Below, in pieces: positions 42,408 to 51,749 of a DNA stretch of 64,000 nt (position 1 is its first letter; every line of letters begins with the position of its first letter). The DNA comes from Mucilaginibacter sp. (GTDB lineage: Bacteria > Bacteroidota > Bacteroidia > Sphingobacteriales > Sphingobacteriaceae): positions 62,001-126,000 of the forward strand of contig NZ_JAQBOD010000056.1 in assembly GCF_028288205.1 (NCBI RefSeq), read 5' to 3'. The notes beneath the pieces were generated by a model that saw nothing but the letters and a program-made list of their open reading frames with translations, searched no databases and was not told where the DNA came from. The translations under genes and the position numbers were made by a program.

Positions 42408-43358
42408 CACTTGCTCAAAATTAGCATCTTTCTGCCAATTGATCATATGATGCAATTCTTTATTAATGGGCCCCCATCTCTCAGGTTCGCCGTCCATACT
42501 GATCACAATGCTGGGTGTTTTAAAAGCAGCCGCCATGTGTGATACACCGGTACAATTAGCAATCAGCGCACAAGCATTTTTAATTAAAATGCCCATGACA
42601 CCCAAACTTGTTAGCCCGGCCAGATTAATTGCAGGTTGTTGCATTTGTTTGATGACTTCTTCCGCAATAGTAGCCTCGTCTTTTGTACCGGTTATAACCA
42701 CTTCAAAACCGCATTTCACAGCATAATCGGCTACTGCTGCAAAGTGTGCGGTGGGCCATTGACGCCAGGCCCCACGCGAGCCCGGATGAATACATATATA
42801 TTTCTGGGAAACAAGGTTCAGTTTTAACAGCTCATATTCCTGCTGATCCTGTTTGGTTATAGGGAATTCAAGCTGATTTCCCTGAAATTGGATGCCTAAA
42901 TATTCCATTAACTGCAGATGCCTTTCAATTTCGGACCCATTAGCGGGATAGGCTAAAAAATAATCCGGATTAGGTGTATAATCGCCAGGAAGAAAAAAAC
43001 CGGCCGTATAACGGGCGTTAAAAAGTTCTATCATGGCATTAACGATGGTGCCGTTTCCCTGCATTTGCAAAGCCAGGTCAAACTGAACGTTTTGTACATT
43101 ATTTAAAAATGAAGTGAACAGCACCGGGTCCACGGGCTGTTCAGGCAAACCCGGATAGCCGGGAAACCTGATAAAGTCATCAAAATAAGCACTGAAACGA
43201 TCGGTGAATGACTTTGCCCAGGGCAAACCTGCCAGGGTAATGCTGGCGCCGGGATAAGCCCGGCGTAAGGCACGCATGGCGGGAATATGGCAGAGCATAT
43301 CCCCCAGTTGCAAAGCCCGGAAGACGATGATCTTGTTAATAGCAGCCGGTAATTTCAT
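42363..43358 (-). CDS. second GT9 heptosyltransferase-like protein
   Basis: A 331-residue GT9 on the minus strand. It has KIIVFRALQLGDMLCHIPAM at the N-terminus, the central YICIHPGSRGAWRQWPTAHF and the donor site IANCTGVSHMAAAFKTPSIV. It is the last gene of the minus-strand run carbamoyltransferase-GT2-GT9, overlapping the GT2 by 4 nt. The 3' ends of the two GT9 genes overlap, so antisense effects are possible. Confidence 0.85.
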   Translation of the reverse strand: MKLPAAINKIIVFRALQLGDMLCHIPAMRALRRAYPGASITLAGLPWAKSFTDRFSAYFDDFIRFPGYPGLPEQPVDPVLFTSFLNNVQNVQFDLALQMQGNGTIVNAMIELFNARYTAGFFLPGDYTPNPDYFLAYPANGSEIERHLQLMEYLGIQFQGNQLEFPITKQDQQEYELLKLNLVSQKYICIHPGSRGAWRQWPTAHFAAVADYAVKCGFEVVITGTKDEATIAEEVIKQMQQPAINLAGLTSLGVMGILIKNACALIANCTGVSHMAAAFKTPSIVISMDGEPERWGPINKELHHMINWQKDANFEQVLNRTDNLLHEFYNT

Positions 43359-44326
43359 ATAAACAAAACACGGTATTTAATTGCGCCATAGCATTGCCAG
43401 TAAACTGATAAAAATGGTATGCACAGGGATGTCACTACCATTTCCAGCAAATGGTAAGGTGCTAAAGTGGTAGCGTGCAATCGCCGGAGCGTAAATAACA
43501 ATGTTAAACTCATCCAAATTATAAAGCCCCCTGTAGCAAACGAAGTGTTTCGTAAAATAAAGCCTGTCATCATTATAAAAAAAGCCAGGATGATCATGTA
43601 ATAATGAACCGGTGAAGCAGGCTGTATTTTTTGACGATAAAGTTCGGGATACTTTTTGTACAGTAAAGCATTATAGAGGGTTTTCTTCTGTTCCTTGATG
43701 CTAATGCCCCAAGCCGCTTTTCTTACAGGGTGGGTAACTATAGCATTACCTACCTTAATAATAAAGATGCCGGCTTTGATCAGCTTAAATTCCAGATCGC
43801 TGTCCTCACGCCAGGCCATAGTAAACTGTTCATCAAAGCCGCCGGTGATCGCCAGCGCTTTTTTGGTACAACAGCAGTTGGCTGTTATAAAATCAGCCGT
43901 TTGCAGGTTGGCGATATTAAGTTCATAGTCCGTAGGTTTTTCAGGAACGGGGACCACGGTTTTTCCGCTAAAGGCTAAACAATCCTCTGCATGGTATTGA
44001 TTATAAAAGGCCTGCAGCCAATTTTCATCCGGGATACAGTCGTCATCGGTAAAAGCTACCAACCCGCCTTTGGCATTTAACCAGCCATAGTTACGAGCTG
44101 CCGCCGGACCCTTTTTTTCGGGGATGTGAAAATACCGAATCCGGGGTAAGTTTTTGACGTTCCATCTGGTTACCACATTTTCCGTAGGCTTATCAGGGCC
44201 GTCACTAACCACAATGATCTCAAAAGCTTCCGGATCAAAACGCTGTGCTCCTAAAGCACTTAAACAATTAAGCAATAATTTCGGACGCCTGTAAGTAGGG
44301 ATCACGACTGACAATTGTATTTCCAT
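43355..44326 (-). CDS. GT2 glycosyltransferase with C-terminal membrane segments
   Basis: A 323-residue GT2. The N-terminal GT-A domain shows LSVVIPTYRRPKLLLNCLSA, the DxD-like AFTDDDCIPDENW, and the EDSDLEFKL motif. The C-terminal part has hydrophobic helices (YYMIILAFFIMMTGFILR; FIIWMSLTLLFTLRRL). It should extend a lipid-linked or membrane-proximal glycan. It overlaps the carbamoyltransferase end by 59 nt if ATG 44326 is used. Confidence 0.85.
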   Translation of the reverse strand: MEIQLSVVIPTYRRPKLLLNCLSALGAQRFDPEAFEIIVVSDGPDKPTENVVTRWNVKNLPRIRYFHIPEKKGPAAARNYGWLNAKGGLVAFTDDDCIPDENWLQAFYNQYHAEDCLAFSGKTVVPVPEKPTDYELNIANLQTADFITANCCCTKKALAITGGFDEQFTMAWREDSDLEFKLIKAGIFIIKVGNAIVTHPVRKAAWGISIKEQKKTLYNALLYKKYPELYRQKIQPASPVHYYMIILAFFIMMTGFILRNTSFATGGFIIWMSLTLLFTLRRLHATTLAPYHLLEMVVTSLCIPFLSVYWQCYGAIKYRVLFI

Positions 44327-46043
44327 TTTTTTGAATTAAAAAAGATCCGATAACCAAAGCATCAAAAGGCGAGGTCCAAAAACATTCAATAGCATCACGC
44401 GGTGAACAAACGATAGGCTTGCTTAAGGTATTGAACGAAGTATTCACCAACACCGGCACCCCGGTTTTACGCTGGAACGCTTTTAACAGATCATAATAAG
44501 CTTTATGCTGCCTTTCATTAATGGTTTGAATACGCGCCGTACCGTCAATATGCCTTACAGCAGGTATTTGATCCGCTTTCTCGGGCTTCACGTTATAAAC
44601 AAATAACATAAAAGGCGAGTAACCGGCATTTTCAAACCAGTTGGCCGCCTCTTCTTCTAACACCACCGGAGCAACCGGCCTGAAATCCTCCCGGTCCTTT
44701 ACTTCATTTAAACGGGCCTGCATCGCTGGGTTGATCGGCGAGGCCAGTATGGACCTGCTTCCCAAAGCGCGCGGGCCGTATTCCATTCGTCCCTGGTACC
44801 AGCCGATAATCTTATCCTGAGCCAATAGCCCGGCGGTTTCTTCCGCTTTATTATCCAGCTTCCGGTAAGGCACTTTGGCCCATTTGATGAATTTTTCGAT
44901 TTCCTCATCGCTGTACTCCGGCCCCCAGTAAGCATGATCCATCACAAAGCCTTTAGTGGTACTTTGTCTTTGCTGTACATCCACCCATAAGGCAGCACCC
45001 AAAGCCGTACCATCATCGCCGGAAGCGGGCTGCACCCAAATGTTTTTAAATAAGCCCTGGTCGCGTATACGGCCATTAAGCACACAGTTCAATGCTACGC
45101 CGCCAGCCATACATAAATTTTGCTCGCCGGTTTGCCGATACAGCCATTCGGTTATTTTTAAAACTGTTTCTTCCAGCACCACCTGTAACGAATGGGCAAT
45201 GTTAAAATGATGGCTGGTAAATTCCTCATGTCTTAACCGCTTTGGGCCAAACCGCTGTTCAAGGTTTTGATTGGCGATTGTATAATGACCGTTATTATTA
45301 AGTCGGATCATTTCTCTGAAATCGTTTACAAATTCAGGCTTGCCGTAGGAAGCCAACGCCATTACCTTATATTCATCCGAAGAGTGCAGAAACCCCAGGT
45401 GAGTAGTAACTTCCTCATAAAGCAGGCCCAGTGAATTGGGTAAATAAACCTGGTCGATCAGTGTTAAATTGTTGTCATTACCTGTAAAATAAGAAGTGGT
45501 CGCTTTTTCACCCCGGCCGTCCATGGTCATCACCGCCGCATGACTATAGGGCGAGCAGTGAAACGCGCTTGCGGCGTGCGCGATATGATGTTCTACGAAA
45601 TGCCATTCAAAATCATTAACAGACGCGCCGATAAAGCGTTTTTGTAAATGATGTGGATAGCCGTCCACCAACTGCCGCGGCGCGTTGACGATGGAAGTTA
45701 TAAACAAAGGGGCCCATGGATTGAGCCACTCTTTTGACAGCTTATCATCGCCGGATTCCAAAGGAATTTCAATAGATGTTCGCCCGGCGTATTCATCCCC
45801 TAACAGTAAATACGGATCAAATGAATAAGCAATATGGTCTACTTCGCTCAAATGAATCCCCGCTACTTTTAAGCAATAATCAATCGCATGAAAAGGTAGT
45901 TCCCAGGTTGAAAACGGCACCGGCCGTTTTCCGTGCTTGATATGCGTAAAACGTTCATCTGCTGTGGCTGCCAGTAATTGGCCATCTTTTAATATACATG
46001 CTGCTGAATCATGAAAAGCCGCGTTGATTCCTAATATATACAT
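44268..46043 (-). CDS. O-carbamoyltransferase, NodU/CmcH family
   Basis: A 591-residue enzyme that carries a carbamoyl group from carbamoyl phosphate via carbamoyl-adenylate to a sugar hydroxyl. The N-terminal Kae1-like domain (about 1-360) starts MYILGINAAFHDSAACILKD and holds VEHHIAHAASAFHCSPYSHA, the metal-binding HHxxHA motif. The C-terminal YrdC-like domain has KIIGWYQGRMEYGPRALGSR and VNTSFNTLSKPIVC. It heads the minus-strand unit with GT2 and GT9, so the glycan made here is probably O-carbamoylated. Catalytic residues appear intact. Confidence 0.92.
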   Translation of the reverse strand: MYILGINAAFHDSAACILKDGQLLAATADERFTHIKHGKRPVPFSTWELPFHAIDYCLKVAGIHLSEVDHIAYSFDPYLLLGDEYAGRTSIEIPLESGDDKLSKEWLNPWAPLFITSIVNAPRQLVDGYPHHLQKRFIGASVNDFEWHFVEHHIAHAASAFHCSPYSHAAVMTMDGRGEKATTSYFTGNDNNLTLIDQVYLPNSLGLLYEEVTTHLGFLHSSDEYKVMALASYGKPEFVNDFREMIRLNNNGHYTIANQNLEQRFGPKRLRHEEFTSHHFNIAHSLQVVLEETVLKITEWLYRQTGEQNLCMAGGVALNCVLNGRIRDQGLFKNIWVQPASGDDGTALGAALWVDVQQRQSTTKGFVMDHAYWGPEYSDEEIEKFIKWAKVPYRKLDNKAEETAGLLAQDKIIGWYQGRMEYGPRALGSRSILASPINPAMQARLNEVKDREDFRPVAPVVLEEEAANWFENAGYSPFMLFVYNVKPEKADQIPAVRHIDGTARIQTINERQHKAYYDLLKAFQRKTGVPVLVNTSFNTLSKPIVCSPRDAIECFWTSPFDALVIGSFLIQKNGNTIVSRDPYLQASEIIA

Positions 46044-46226
46044 ACTTTCGTGATTTGTTTAGCCCCCGATTTATTGCTGCAACTGGTTTACTGCCAGTTT
46101 GATCACTATTTATAATTTCAACAGAATAAATAAATTATAGTTTTAAGAAAATAAAACTACTTATACTGGTAAACGAACGGTTATTTTTAGGGGAAACCGG
46201 ACCTTGTGCGCATCCAGTCTGTACGG

Positions 46227-46453
46227 TCATACTTTTTGGAATGATCCGGTGTCAGGCGGCACCTGCTTTCCGGCTTTCTGTGATAAAAGCGCAGCCGTTA
46301 AACCGGTAATACCGCCACCTACACTCAGGCAATCATATACAGTATCCGCTTTGCCTTTATAAACTTTTTGGACAATAGGGTTTCAGGCTTCCTGCCAGCA
46401 CTTTCACAATGGCCGTCTCCTGGAATATTATTTGTGATAGCCATATTTTCCAT
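46227..46453 (-). pseudogene. remnant of FAD-dependent oxidoreductase
   Basis: Minus strand: MENMAITNNIPGDGHCESAG, then after a one-base shift GKADTVYDCLSVGGGITGLT and AALLSQKAGKQ before a stop (46227-46229). The GGGITGL dinucleotide motif marks the N-terminus of an FAD-dependent oxidoreductase (such as the Rieske-fused group). Everything downstream is missing. Confidence 0.65.
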
Positions 46454-46850
46454 AGTTGGTTAACCTAAATACAAATAAAAGCCGCCTGCTGTTTACTTTT
46501 ATAACCTCCCCTACTAAAATATTTCTGAAGAATCTTAAAACCGCGAATAGTATGTTTATGTTAAAAATATATCTATTAACCTGTTTAGCGATTAGATTTT
46601 GAGGAAATAAATTTCAAAAATATGATGCAAAAATGGAATTATGCTAAAACTGTTGAAGGATTACGGACAAGAATATGGCTAAAGTGGCCGCAGTGACCGT
46701 CATGCAATAATATTTACCATTTAAACGGCAAGCCCCTTAACCATATAAACAGGCGCTTGCTGCTTAATTTTCAATAGCTAAACACGTTAATTTTTGAGTT
46801 GTTTATTTGACAATAATTTAACATGATCATTTTCAATGCATTGCAATTTT
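46454..46850. other. AT-rich spacer with outer inverted repeat
   Basis: No gene supported. It holds the 18-nt word TTTAGCGATTAGATTTTG (46584-46601), whose exact reverse complement is at 54350-54367, and AT-rich sequence with TTTGACAATAATTTAACATG near 46806. Confidence 0.5.
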
Positions 46851-46977
46851 AGGTGTACCAGGGTGTACCCAGGTGTATCAACGTGTACATGGTACAGTAA
46901 TAAATTTAACGGGTATAGGTTTATTGCTGTATTTGCTTACTTCACGGGGGAACTAATTTTTCATATCGAATTTAATC
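46851..46977. repeat. left copy of 100-130 bp imperfect inverted repeat
   Basis: Contains GTGTACC-type words in tandem (46853, 46863, 46873, 46883) and a long part (TATAGGTTTATTGCTG...GGGGGAACTAATTTTT) that matches 54123-54227 on the opposite strand almost base for base over about 80 bp. It precedes the Tat-type SDR gene. Confidence 0.7.
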
Positions 46978-47040
46978 GCATCAAAAACAGGCAGAGCAGG
47001 AATAACAGCAACAAAATCAGCAGAATTGATAAGACCCCAC

Positions 47041-48048
47041 ATGAACAAAGAAAATAAAATCAGCCGGCGGCAAGTGGTCGCCGGTTTAGGTGCCACGCTG
47101 GCGACAGCGGCAGTTGCGCCGGTTTTAGCAATAAACAGCAAAACATCATCAAGTATTATGGAAGCAAAAGCATTGGAAGACCCTACCAGTAAATATCCCA
47201 AACCGCCTTTCGAAAGTCAATCACAGCCTTGGCCGGGACTGGCCAGCAAGATGAATCCCCGGCCCGATCATGGCGAAAAAAGCTATAAAGGCTCCGGCCG
47301 CCTGGTAGGACGTAAAGCACTCATTACTGGCGGAGACTCGGGCATGGGGCGAGCCGCTGCTATCGCCTATGCCCGTGAAGGTGCGGATGTAGCGATCAAT
47401 TATTTCCCGACGGAAGAGCCGGACGCCCAAGAGGTCATTGCACTAATCAAAGCTGAGGGCCGTAAAGCGGTAGCTATCCCGGGCGACCTGCGCGATGAGG
47501 CTTTTTGCAATAAATTAGTCATGGAAGCGGTAAAGCAATTAGGTGGTCTGGATATTGTAGTAAACAATGCAGGGCGCCAACAGACCCATGCATCCATACT
47601 GGACATTTCCACCGAGCAGTTCGACTGGACGATGAAGACCAATATCTATGCGCCGTTCTGGATTATTAAGGCGGCATTGCCGCATTTGCAGCCGGGATCG
47701 GTGATTATCGGTACCACCTCCGAGCAAGCATATGACCCTTCGCCTGACCTGTATGATTATGCACAGACCAAGGCGGCCACGATGAATTATTTGAAATCAC
47801 TGGCGAAGCAACTCGGCCCAAAAGGCATCCGGGTCAATGGCGTGGCGCCGGGGCCGATCTGGACACCGCTACAGGTGAGCGGCGGCGCAACACAGGAAAA
47901 ATTAAAGCAATTTGGCGGCAACACCCCATTGGGCAGGCCAGGCCAGCCTGTGGAGCTGGCGTCAATTTATGTACAGTTGGCATCAGCTGACGCCAGCTAC
48001 GCGAACGGCCAGGTTTATGGCTCTTCGGGGGGCTCAGGGCAACCTTAA
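47041..48048 (+). CDS. SDR oxidoreductase with Tat-type leader
   Basis: ATG 47041 gives 335 residues. The leader NKENKISRRQVVAGLGATLA has the twin-Arg motif SRRQVVAGL and a hydrophobic stretch, so export by Tat is likely. The mature part is a short-chain dehydrogenase: nucleotide loop LITGGDSGMGRAAAIAYARE, NAG in IVVNNAGRQQ, and a catalytic Tyr/Lys in YDYAQTKAA. The family (YhdF/YgaD-like) commonly accompanies general stress genes. ATG 47026 would add five residues. Confidence 0.85.
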   Translation: MNKENKISRRQVVAGLGATLATAAVAPVLAINSKTSSSIMEAKALEDPTSKYPKPPFESQSQPWPGLASKMNPRPDHGEKSYKGSGRLVGRKALITGGDSGMGRAAAIAYAREGADVAINYFPTEEPDAQEVIALIKAEGRKAVAIPGDLRDEAFCNKLVMEAVKQLGGLDIVVNNAGRQQTHASILDISTEQFDWTMKTNIYAPFWIIKAALPHLQPGSVIIGTTSEQAYDPSPDLYDYAQTKAATMNYLKSLAKQLGPKGIRVNGVAPGPIWTPLQVSGGATQEKLKQFGGNTPLGRPGQPVELASIYVQLASADASYANGQVYGSSGGSGQP

Positions 48049-48091
48049 TGAGCATCCTTTTTTTAACATTTAATCAATAAAAACAAACACT

Positions 48092-48640
48092 ATGGAAACA
48101 CAAACCACAGAAAGAACCGATTCAAAGTTGAAGGAGTTTTTTACCGACCAGTTGGAAGACCTGCTTTGGGCAGAAAAGAAGCTGGTGAAAACGTTGCCGA
48201 AAATGCAGGAGGCCGCTACCTCTGTTGAACTAAAAGATGCATTTGGCAACCATATGACACAAACCCAGAATCACGTCAGTCGCCTGGAACAGGTATTCGG
48301 CATGATAGGCGCTAAAGTAGACACCACCAAATGTGCAGCAATGGCCGGTATAGTAGATGAAGGCGAAGATATCATCGACGATACTGACGAAGGCACCTCA
48401 CAGCGCGATGTAGGCTTAATCTTCGCTGGCCAGAAAGCCGAGCATTATGAAATCGCTACCTATGGCGGAATGGTCACCTTGGCCAAGACCCTGGGATACA
48501 ACGATGCTGCAGGCCTGCTGAGCCAAACGCTGAAGGAAGAAAAGGAAGCGGACAATCTGCTGACGCAAATCGCCGAAAACAATATCAATTACCAGGCGAG
48601 CACAGAGCCCAAAGAAGAAGACAAGGGATTTTTCTCCTGA
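48092..48640 (+). CDS. DUF892 (YciE/YciF-like) ferritin-like protein
   Basis: A 182-residue four-helix protein of the DUF892 family. The start LKEFFTDQLEDLLWAEKKLV and the metal-site helices AEHYEIATYGGMVTLAKTL and LKEEKEADNLLTQIAE carry the Glu and His residues expected for a di-iron centre. Family members are induced by osmotic and general stress. It follows the SDR by 43 nt and is closed by a terminator. Confidence 0.88.
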   Translation: METQTTERTDSKLKEFFTDQLEDLLWAEKKLVKTLPKMQEAATSVELKDAFGNHMTQTQNHVSRLEQVFGMIGAKVDTTKCAAMAGIVDEGEDIIDDTDEGTSQRDVGLIFAGQKAEHYEIATYGGMVTLAKTLGYNDAAGLLSQTLKEEKEADNLLTQIAENNINYQASTEPKEEDKGFFS

Positions 48641-48653
48641 TCAGTTAAAAAGT

Positions 48654-48680
48654 GCCTGCATAATAGCAGGCGTTTTTTTA
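48654..48680 (+). terminator. rho-independent-type terminator
   Basis: GCCTGC (48654-48659), loop ATAATA, GCAGGC (48666-48671) then a run of T residues, 14 nt after the DUF892 stop. Confidence 0.75.
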
Positions 48681-49046
48681 ATGTAAATGTGCAGTCAATA
48701 GCAATGACCACACAAAGAGCAACTTGAAAAAGGCAATCTTAGGAAGTCTTGTCAAATGATTAATTATCGTGGTATGGGCTTCACCTATTATTAAGATTTT
48801 TTTATTGCGATAATTTTCAATATAATTGATCTGGTTAGTATAGAGATAGTGCGAAATCTTGAAATTGCAAAAATTAATCTGCAGAAGAAACGCCATTATT
48901 TAGAATTATTGATGAGCGGGAATTACGTTTGCCAACCTATACTCCAAGTATAGTATTACCAATTGTAAAATTCTTTTTTTGGGGATTTTATTCTCAACTA
49001 TACTTCTTTTTTACTTTGCGTATTTATCAAATAACATATAAAAAAA
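48681..49046. other. AT-rich spacer with CTATACT sites
   Basis: No gene supported. It has a palindrome CTATACT-CCA-AGTATAG (48937-48953) and a further CTATACT (48998-49004) ahead of the nucleotide-sugar dehydrogenase gene. These are possible operator sites. Confidence 0.4.
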
Positions 49047-50348
49047 TTGAACGTAATAAATAATTATCAAATACAAGATATTGCTATTATTGGATTGGGT
49101 TATGTTGGCCTTCCCTTAGCTATTGAATTTGGCAAAAAATATAGAGTTACCGGATTCGATATAAATATTAATCGCATAGATGAATTGACCAATGGCACTG
49201 ATCATACTTTGGAAGCAGAACCCAACGAATTAAAAAATGTGACACGGTCTGATCATGACGATTTGGGAGTTTATTTTACGTCTGATAAAAGCAAGCTGAA
49301 TAATTGTACCATATTTATTATAACCGTACCAACACCGGTAGACCAGTATAATAATCCAGACCTGACACTATTGATTAAAGCTACAGAAACCGTCGCCCTG
49401 GCATTGAAAACTGGGGATATCGTGATATATGAGTCTACCGTATATCCGGGGTGTACAGAAGATGATTGCGTTCCCATTTTAGAAAAACATTCGGGCCTGA
49501 TATTTAATACCGACTTTTTTTGCGGTTATTCGCCTGAACGCATAAATCCCGGCGATAAAACCAGGACACTACCTAACATTAAAAAAGTTACTTCGGGATC
49601 TACCCCGCAATCTGCAAAAATAATCAATGAATTATACCAGTCCATAATTCCGGCAGGTACTCATTTAGCCTCGTCTATTAAAGTTGCGGAATCTGCTAAG
49701 ATTATTGAAAATGCGCAGCGGGACATTAACATTGCCTTTGTGAATGAGCTATCGAAAATATTTAACTTATTAGGGATAGATACAAATGAAGTTTTAGAAG
49801 CTGCTTCCACCAAATGGAACTTTTTGCCTTTTAAACCAGGATTGGTTGGCGGTCATTGTATTGGTGTTGACCCGTATTATTTAGCCCAAAAAGCGACTTC
49901 AGCGGGCTATCATCCTGAAATTATTTTGTCAGGCCGGCGAATTAATGACAGTATGGGGCCGTATATAGCAGAGGCGGTAATTAAATTAATGGTTAAGAAA
50001 CAGATAAACGTTTGGCAATCATCCATTTTAATAATGGGTTTTACATTTAAAGAAAACTGCCCGGATATACGAAATACTAAAGTGGTTGATATTGTTAAGG
50101 AATTAAAAACTTACAACGCTGACATCACTATTTATGATCCTTGGGCTAATTGTACCGAGGTGCAAAAAGAATACAAATTGGATTGCATTAATACATTGCC
50201 TACTGACAAAACCTACGATGCAATTATATTGGCTGTAAGCCATAATGATTTCAAAGATATTGATATTACAACTATACTTAAAACTCCGGGAGTTTTATTT
50301 GATGTTAAAGGAGTTCTTATGCCATCTTTAGTTGATGGAAGATTATAA
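49047..50348 (+). CDS. nucleotide-sugar 6-dehydrogenase (WbpO/TviB-like)
   Basis: A 433-residue UDP-sugar dehydrogenase. It has an N-terminal Rossmann fold ([20 protein letters not shown]), central [17 protein letters not shown] and the catalytic-Cys region [18 protein letters not shown], with a C-terminal domain carrying [20 protein letters not shown]. It should oxidise UDP-GlcNAc or UDP-GalNAc to the uronic acid. The start appears to be TTG 49047, as no upstream ATG fits. An epimerase follows 17 nt later, forming a two-gene unit. Confidence 0.88.
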   Translation: MNVINNYQIQDIAIIGLGYVGLPLAIEFGKKYRVTGFDININRIDELTNGTDHTLEAEPNELKNVTRSDHDDLGVYFTSDKSKLNNCTIFIITVPTPVDQYNNPDLTLLIKATETVALALKTGDIVIYESTVYPGCTEDDCVPILEKHSGLIFNTDFFCGYSPERINPGDKTRTLPNIKKVTSGSTPQSAKIINELYQSIIPAGTHLASSIKVAESAKIIENAQRDINIAFVNELSKIFNLLGIDTNEVLEAASTKWNFLPFKPGLVGGHCIGVDPYYLAQKATSAGYHPEIILSGRRINDSMGPYIAEAVIKLMVKKQINVWQSSILIMGFTFKENCPDIRNTKVVDIVKELKTYNADITIYDPWANCTEVQKEYKLDCINTLPTDKTYDAIILAVSHNDFKDIDITTILKTPGVLFDVKGVLMPSLVDGRL

Positions 50349-50365
50349 TATAAATTCAACTAATA

Positions 50366-51355
50366 ATGTACGATAAACAATACCATACTAAAGATTTAAG
50401 GAATCTTCAATTTCTTGTAACCGGTGGGGCGGGATTTATAGGGTCAAACCTGGTGGAATATTTATTAAAATATGGTGCCGGAAAAGTACGTGTATTAGAT
50501 AATTTTTCTACAGGTTTTTATTATAATATTGAAAAATATAAAACGAATCCGGCCTTTGAATTAATTGAAGGGGATATCCGCAACTTTGAGACCTGCAAAA
50601 AAGCAATTGAAGGAATGGATTATGTGAGTCATCATGCCGCGTTAGGCTCGGTGCCCCGCTCAATTAACGACCCTCTTTCTACAAACGAAGTGAATATATC
50701 AGGATTTCTGAATATGCTTTGGGCGGTGAAAGAACATGGCCATATTAAACGCATGGTGTATGCCGCATCTTCCTCTACTTATGGCGATAGTAAAGAATTA
50801 CCCAAAGTTGAAGACAAAATAGGCAAACCCCTATCGCCCTATGCAGTTACTAAATTAGTGAACGAATTATATGCTGACGTATTTACCAAAACATATGGTA
50901 TAGAAACTATCGGACTACGTTATTTTAATATTTTTGGACACAGACAAAGCCCCCTGGGCGAATATGCAGCTGTAATTCCATTATTTATAAAGGCTGTTGA
51001 CGAAAACTTACCTGCCGGTATTAATGGCGACGGCGAACAAACCCGTGATTTTACCTATATAGAAAATGCTATTCAGGCTAATATAAAGGCATTATTTGTT
51101 GGCGATACTAAAGCTATTAACCAGATTTATAATATAGCCTGTGGCGAAAGAACATCGTTAAACAATATTTGGGAAATGGTTAACGAGATAGCCGGTAAAA
51201 ACATTAAGCCTTTGTATAAAGAAACCAGGAGCGGCGACATCAAAGATAGTCTTGCTGATATATCAAAAGCGGCGTCATTATTAGGTTATCAACCCCAATT
51301 CTCTGTTAGGGAAGGATTAAAGCTAACTATAGCTAATAAATTGCAATTAAAGTAA
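50366..51355 (+). CDS. UDP-GlcNAc 4-epimerase (WbpP/TviC-like)
   Basis: A 329-residue extended SDR. Hallmarks are FLVTGGAGFIGSNLVEYLLK, HHAALGSVPRSINDPLSTNE, and the catalytic SSSTYGDSKELPKVE followed by SPYAVTKLVNELYA (Ser...YxxxK). With the preceding dehydrogenase it should convert UDP-GlcNAc to UDP-GalNAcA, a precursor of capsule or O-antigen. Confidence 0.88.
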   Translation: MYDKQYHTKDLRNLQFLVTGGAGFIGSNLVEYLLKYGAGKVRVLDNFSTGFYYNIEKYKTNPAFELIEGDIRNFETCKKAIEGMDYVSHHAALGSVPRSINDPLSTNEVNISGFLNMLWAVKEHGHIKRMVYAASSSTYGDSKELPKVEDKIGKPLSPYAVTKLVNELYADVFTKTYGIETIGLRYFNIFGHRQSPLGEYAAVIPLFIKAVDENLPAGINGDGEQTRDFTYIENAIQANIKALFVGDTKAINQIYNIACGERTSLNNIWEMVNEIAGKNIKPLYKETRSGDIKDSLADISKAASLLGYQPQFSVREGLKLTIANKLQLK

Positions 51356-51401
51356 TATGGGCTTTAATTATTATTGAACCCGGTAAAACCGAAAAGAATT
51401 A

Positions 51402-51533
51402 CTGAAAGGATATCTGGCATTACCGGAAACTATTTTATATTTTGAGTTGGCACAGATGAAGGTTGAAGGTGTTGTCCCTTACGCGGGTAAAGGCCACTCG
51501 TGCTCCGCATTCAAAGTAGACGAACCGAAATAG
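51402..51533 (+). pseudogene. C-terminal gene fragment
   Basis: An open frame without a start reads KELLKGYLALPETILYFELA, then QMKVEGVVPYAGKGHSCSAF and ends KVDEPK before TAG 51531-51533. It looks like the 3' end of a lost gene. The stretch PYAGKGHSCSAFKVDEPK is protein-like, but no family is recognised. The rest of this 390-bp spacer (51356-51749) shows nothing else. Confidence 0.35.
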
Positions 51534-51749
51534 TTGAGTTTAAGTTAACTCATCATAGATTTGCCATTTCTGAAAAGGTTTAATAATTCGTGACAGAATT
51601 GGCTGAATAAACGCAATCATTCCTTTTGCGGTTAATCATTCATGTATATTTGCATTACAGCCAGCCATGTACGTAAGTATGTGATAATCTGGTTAAGCAA
51701 CTGGCTGAAAAAAAGCAAACCGATACATTATACCATAAACATACAAATC

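Noticed and set aside
46836..47057. 73-residue frame over the inverted repeat
   Set aside because: It lies in repetitive promoter-like DNA and has no protein support.
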